From CAJCJE01 sp963818685 (GTDB lineage Bacteria > Actinomycetota > Actinomycetes > Mycobacteriales > Pseudonocardiaceae), in assembly GCA_963818685.1 (NCBI GenBank), contig CAWFTJ010000013.1, forward strand, positions 124,001 through 188,000: a DNA stretch of 64,000 nt, read 5' to 3'. This document shows positions 61,321-64,000 of this stretch, piece by piece. The notes under the pieces are model-generated. The model searched no databases. It was not told the origin of the DNA and saw nothing but the letters and a program-made list of their open reading frames with translations. How positions within the stretch are numbered: the stretch's first letter is position 1; each line of letters begins with the position of its first letter. The position numbers and the translations under genes are program-made.

Positions 61321-62181
61321 CTACATTTGTTCCCGGTAGTGGGCGGCGATGTCGTCGCTGGTGGTGAGCCAGGCGTCGGGTTGCGCTGCCAGGTAGGCAA
61401 GGGCTTGGTCCAGGTATTTTGCGCGGAACGGCTGGCCGATGATGAACGGGTGCAGGGCCAGTGCCATGACTCGGCCACCCGCCGCCGAGGCTGCGTCCGC
61501 GCGGAGTTGGTCGTACTGGTCGCGCACGATCTGGACGAAGTCGGGGCCGGTGAAGGCCTTGCCGAACAGCATGAGGTCGTTGAGTTCGACGGAGTACGGC
61601 ACGCTGATCATGCCGGGGACGGTCAGCGGGTAGGGCTGGTCGTCGTTGGTCCAGTCGAGGAGGTAGGTGAGGCCGAGTTCGGCGAGTAGTTCCGGGGTGT
61701 TGAACGTCTCGGTGAGGCCGGGGCCCATCCAGCCGTGTGGCCGCCTGCCGGTGGCCTTCGTGATCGTGTCGATGACGTCGCTGATGATGTGGCGTTCTTC
61801 GTCGCGGACCAGGCCGGTGTGCAGGATCGAGTTGGTGCTGCCGTGCGCGAGCCAGGCCCAGTCGCGGTCGAGACCAGCCCTGATGATCTGCGGGTAGTGC
61901 TCGGCGACCATCGAGTTGAGCAGGACGCTGGGGCGGATGCCGTGCCGGTGGAGGGTCTCCATCGTGCGCCAGATGCCGACTCGGGCGCCGTAGTCGCGCC
62001 AGCCGTGGTTGAGGGCGTCGGGGACCAGGTTGGCGGTGCCCGGCCAGATGCTGGTGGAGGGTTTGTCGATCAGGAAGTGTTCGACGTTGAGGCCGATGTA
62101 GACGGCGACGCGGGCGCCGCCGGGCCATTCGATCTGCCGGCGTTCGGTGATGGGGCTGTAGTCGTAAGGCGCGTTCGTCAT
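61321..62181 (-). CDS. Polysaccharide deacetylase-family protein (PuuE-like)
   Basis: 286 aa, ATG 62181. NodB-fold amidohydrolase of the PuuE/allantoinase-like branch: VAVYIGLNVEHF, WRDYGARVGIWRTMETLHRH, AWLAHGSTNS, GWMGPGLTET, LDWTNDDQPYPL and ALALHPFIIGQPFRA. Cytoplasmic, with no signal peptide, so it may act on ureides or formamides rather than polysaccharide. It is controlled from a MerR-type promoter shared with the divergent regulator; the transcript may be nearly leaderless. Confidence 0.85.
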   Translation of the reverse strand: MTNAPYDYSPITERRQIEWPGGARVAVYIGLNVEHFLIDKPSTSIWPGTANLVPDALNHGWRDYGARVGIWRTMETLHRHGIRPSVLLNSMVAEHYPQIIRAGLDRDWAWLAHGSTNSILHTGLVRDEERHIISDVIDTITKATGRRPHGWMGPGLTETFNTPELLAELGLTYLLDWTNDDQPYPLTVPGMISVPYSVELNDLMLFGKAFTGPDFVQIVRDQYDQLRADAASAAGGRVMALALHPFIIGQPFRAKYLDQALAYLAAQPDAWLTTSDDIAAHYREQM

Positions 62182-62188
62182 GCCTCGA

Positions 62189-62219
62189 CGATAGAAGCTA
62201 ACATCAATGTCAGGTTCAA
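62189..62219 (-). promoter_or_regulatory. MerR-type operator/promoter between the deacetylase and MerR genes
   Basis: On the minus strand -35 TTGAAC (62214-62219) and -10 CTATCG (62189-62194) are 19 bases apart, the long spacing typical of MerR-activated promoters. The spacer carries the inverted repeat CTGACAT-TG-ATGTTAG (62198-62213), with one mismatch. Confidence 0.7.
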
Positions 62220-62237
62220 GTCCGGGAGGTGGCCTGC

Positions 62238-62597
62238 GTGCGGATCGGTGAGTTGGCCCGGCGCACCGGGGTGAGCGAGCGGTCGCTGCGGTACTACGAG
62301 CAACAGGGGCTGCTGACCCCGCAGCGCACCTCGGGCGGGCACCGCGACTATCCGGAGCAGGCCGTAGACCGGGTCATCCGGATCCAGGAGTTGTTCGCTG
62401 CGGGGCTGCACAGCAGGAAGATCGCGCGGCTGCTGCCGTGCATGCGGGACAGCGACGGCGGGCCGTCGCGCATGGCCACGCCAGAACTGGTCGATGAACT
62501 GGTGGCCGAGCGGGACCGGATCGAGATGATGATGGCCGAACTGGCGAACTCGCGCGCGATCCTCGACGACGTGATCAAGGCAGCGGCGGAGGGCTAG
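62238..62597 (+). CDS. MerR-family regulator
   Basis: 119 aa from GTG 62238, eight bases after GGAGG; the GTG at 62229 lies too close to that site. The winged HTH RIGELARRTGVSERSLRYYE is at the N-terminus, followed by a dimerisation helix (LVDELVAERDRIEMMMAELA). One Cys (LLPCMRD) near residue 77 is not enough for a metal site. It probably activates the divergent deacetylase gene. Its stop overlaps the convergent ABC gene by four bases. Confidence 0.9.
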   Translation: MRIGELARRTGVSERSLRYYEQQGLLTPQRTSGGHRDYPEQAVDRVIRIQELFAAGLHSRKIARLLPCMRDSDGGPSRMATPELVDELVAERDRIEMMMAELANSRAILDDVIKAAAEG

Positions 62598-63652
62598 TCG
62601 GCGGTCGGCACCGGGGTCGCGGTGATCTTGTCGACGTTCTCCGGGAAGTGGCAGGCGACCTTGTGGCCGGGGGCCAGGTCGGCCAGCGGCGGTTCCTGGG
62701 TGCGGCAGATGTCCTGCGCCTTCCAGCACCGGGTGTTGAACCGGCACGCGGGCGGCGGGTTGAGGGGACTGGGGACGTCGCCGGTGAGGCGGATGCGGGT
62801 GCGCTGGCCGCGCTTGGTCGGGTCGGGGACGGGCACGGCCGACATCAGGGCGACGGTGTACGGGTGCATGGGGCGGGTGTAGATGCTGGCCTGGTCGCCG
62901 AGTTCGACGATCTTGCCGAGGTACATGACGGCGACGCGGTCGGAGACGTGGCGGACGATGGACAGGTCGTGCGCGATCATCACGTACGTCAGGTCCAGCT
63001 CGTTCTGCAGGTCCTCAAGTAGGTTGATCACCTGCGCCTGGATGGACACGTCGAGCGCGGACACCGGTTCGTCGGCGACGATGAGCTTGGGGCGCAGCGC
63101 GAGGGTGCGCGCGATGCCGATGCGTTGGCGCTGGCCGCCGGAGAACTCGTACGGGTAGCGGTTGTAGTGCTCGGGGTTGAGGCCGACGAGCTTGAGCAGG
63201 TCCTGTACCGCTCGCTTGACGCCGTGCTCGGTCTGCACCTTCTGCAACCGGAACGGGGCGCCGACGATCGAGCCGACCGTGTGCCTCGGGTTGAGCGAGG
63301 AGTACGGGTCCTGGAAGATCATCTGGATGTCCTTGCGCAGCGGTCGCATCCGCCCGGTGGACAGGTGGGTGATGTCACGGCCGTCGAAGTCGATGCGGCC
63401 CGCCGTCGGCTCGATGAGGCGGGTGAGCATGCGGCCGGTGGTGGTCTTGCCGCAGCCGGATTCGCCGACCAGGGACAGGGTTTCGCCTCTGCGCACCGTG
63501 AAGTCCAGACCGTCGACCGCCTTGACCGCACCGGTCGCGCGCTGGAGCAGGCCCTTGCGCACCGGGAAGTGCTTCTGCAGCCCGGCGACGGTCAGCAGGT
63601 CGTCGCCGCTGGGGGTGGTCGCGGCGCTCGGTCGGCTCTGCGCGGTAGTCAC
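62594..63652 (-). CDS. Oligopeptide/dipeptide ABC transporter ATP-binding protein (DppF/OppF)
   Basis: 352 aa from GTG 63652, eight bases after AAGGA. Walker A VGESGCGKTTTGRML at about 61-75, Q-loop FQDPYSSLNPR, signature YEFSGGQRQRIGIARTL, Walker B LIVADEPVSALDV, and H-loop IAHDL. The C-terminal peptide-transporter extension (CRFNTRCWKAQDICRTQEP) is present. It is downstream of and paired with the DppD-like subunit. Confidence 0.93.
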   Translation of the reverse strand: MTTAQSRPSAATTPSGDDLLTVAGLQKHFPVRKGLLQRATGAVKAVDGLDFTVRRGETLSLVGESGCGKTTTGRMLTRLIEPTAGRIDFDGRDITHLSTGRMRPLRKDIQMIFQDPYSSLNPRHTVGSIVGAPFRLQKVQTEHGVKRAVQDLLKLVGLNPEHYNRYPYEFSGGQRQRIGIARTLALRPKLIVADEPVSALDVSIQAQVINLLEDLQNELDLTYVMIAHDLSIVRHVSDRVAVMYLGKIVELGDQASIYTRPMHPYTVALMSAVPVPDPTKRGQRTRIRLTGDVPSPLNPPPACRFNTRCWKAQDICRTQEPPLADLAPGHKVACHFPENVDKITATPVPTAD

Positions 63653-63701
63653 GATGCGGGTCCTTCTTCGAATCGATGCGGATCGACGCGGGCGGGCGAA
63701 G

Positions 63702-64000
63702 TTACAGGTTCGGGCTGATTTCTTCGTCCCAGACGCGTTGCCGTTGTTGGGCGGAGAGGTGGCAGGCGATCCGGTGCCCGCCGCCGACGTCGCGGAATTC
63801 CGGCCGTTCCGTCGTGCACGCGTCGTCCCCGACCAGCGACGGGTAGCCGCAGCGCGGGTTGAACGGGCAGCCGCTCGGCACGTTGATCAGGCTGGGCGGG
63901 GTGCCCTTGATCGGCATCAGCCGCTCGGCGCGGTCGCGGTCAAGGCGCGGCATCGAGCCGAGCAGGCCCCAGGTGTAGGGGTGTTCTGGCTGGCTGAACA
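63702..64000 (-). CDS. Oligopeptide/dipeptide ABC transporter ATP-binding protein (DppD/OppD), C-terminal part
   Basis: The gene enters from beyond 64000; 98 codons are visible. FSQPEHPYTWGLLGSMPRLD and the Cys-rich end (GCPFNPRCGYPSLVGDDACT) are the oligopeptide/dipeptide transporter C-terminal extension. It lies 49 bases upstream of the DppF-like gene in the same operon. Confidence 0.9.
   Translation of the reverse strand, partial: FSQPEHPYTWGLLGSMPRLDRDRAERLMPIKGTPPSLINVPSGCPFNPRCGYPSLVGDDACTTERPEFRDVGGGHRIACHLSAQQRQRVWDEEISPNL

Noticed and set aside
1..64000. CRISPR array or prophage
   Set aside because: No regularly spaced long repeats and no phage structural or integrase genes were seen.

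Overview
The window is a high-GC actinobacterial chromosome segment. GTG starts are common, TTA codons are rare, and gene order matches the Mycobacterium tuberculosis Rv1074c-Rv1077 and Rv1014c-Rv1026 neighbourhoods. With the ISL3 element, PuuE-like deacetylase, AcrA1-like reductase and TTA-containing accessory genes, this points to a member of the Pseudonocardiales (Amycolatopsis/Saccharopolyspora-type). The species cannot be named from the sequence alone.

Layout. 0-5.6 kb: low-complexity membrane protein, cystathionine beta-synthase (with an apparent frameshift), SGNH esterase and thiolase, in the order of Rv1077-Rv1074c. 5.6-16.4 kb: an ECF sigma factor coupled to a VOC protein, a Bax1-like membrane protein, a secreted S1 protease, a two-domain reductase, a phosphopantetheinyl transferase/phosphoesterase pair, a DivIVA-like coiled coil, a hydrolase, a methyltransferase and a DUF6191 protein. 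16.5-18.1 kb: an odd class I tRNA with a UAA anticodon, then a 40-residue peptide gene joined to a TgmB/MvdC-like ATP-grasp ligase. This is the best candidate for an undescribed system (RiPP/graspetide-like). 18.2-19.5 kb: type II NADH dehydrogenase. 19.9-21.8 kb: a decayed island with a HAD remnant, HigA beside a truncated HigB, an intact BrnT/antitoxin pair, and a dead HTH/PIN pair. 21.9-24.5 kb: uracil-DNA glycosylase and an S10 peptidase.

24.6-40.8 kb is a conserved housekeeping block: ppx, lytic transglycosylase, DUF501, FtsB-like, eno, LpqU-like transglycosylase, mazG, SurA-like lipoprotein, PAS-GGDEF-EAL protein and mfd. 41-50 kb is accessory: an AbiE type IV toxin-antitoxin pair, a TetR/FAD-monooxygenase divergon with four operator-like repeats, a DUF969/DUF979 membrane pair, a TPR protein, SecA2 and an enoyl-CoA hydratase. 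50.3-58.5 kb returns to the conserved block: TetR (Rv1019-like), acyl-CoA desaturase, tRNA-Gln, a GGDEF protein, glmU, prs, rplY and pth.

58.5-61.3 kb holds a decayed DUF4143-type ATPase gene. Upstream of it are 23-bp-period repeats, and it is split by an ISL3-family insertion sequence with a perfect 8-bp target duplication. 61.3-64 kb: a MerR regulator divergent from a polysaccharide deacetylase, then the ATP-binding subunits of a peptide ABC transporter, running off the window edge. Three genes (ATP-grasp, AbiEii, GGDEF protein) have no usable ATG/GTG/TTG at the expected place but do have a CTG behind a Shine-Dalgarno sequence.
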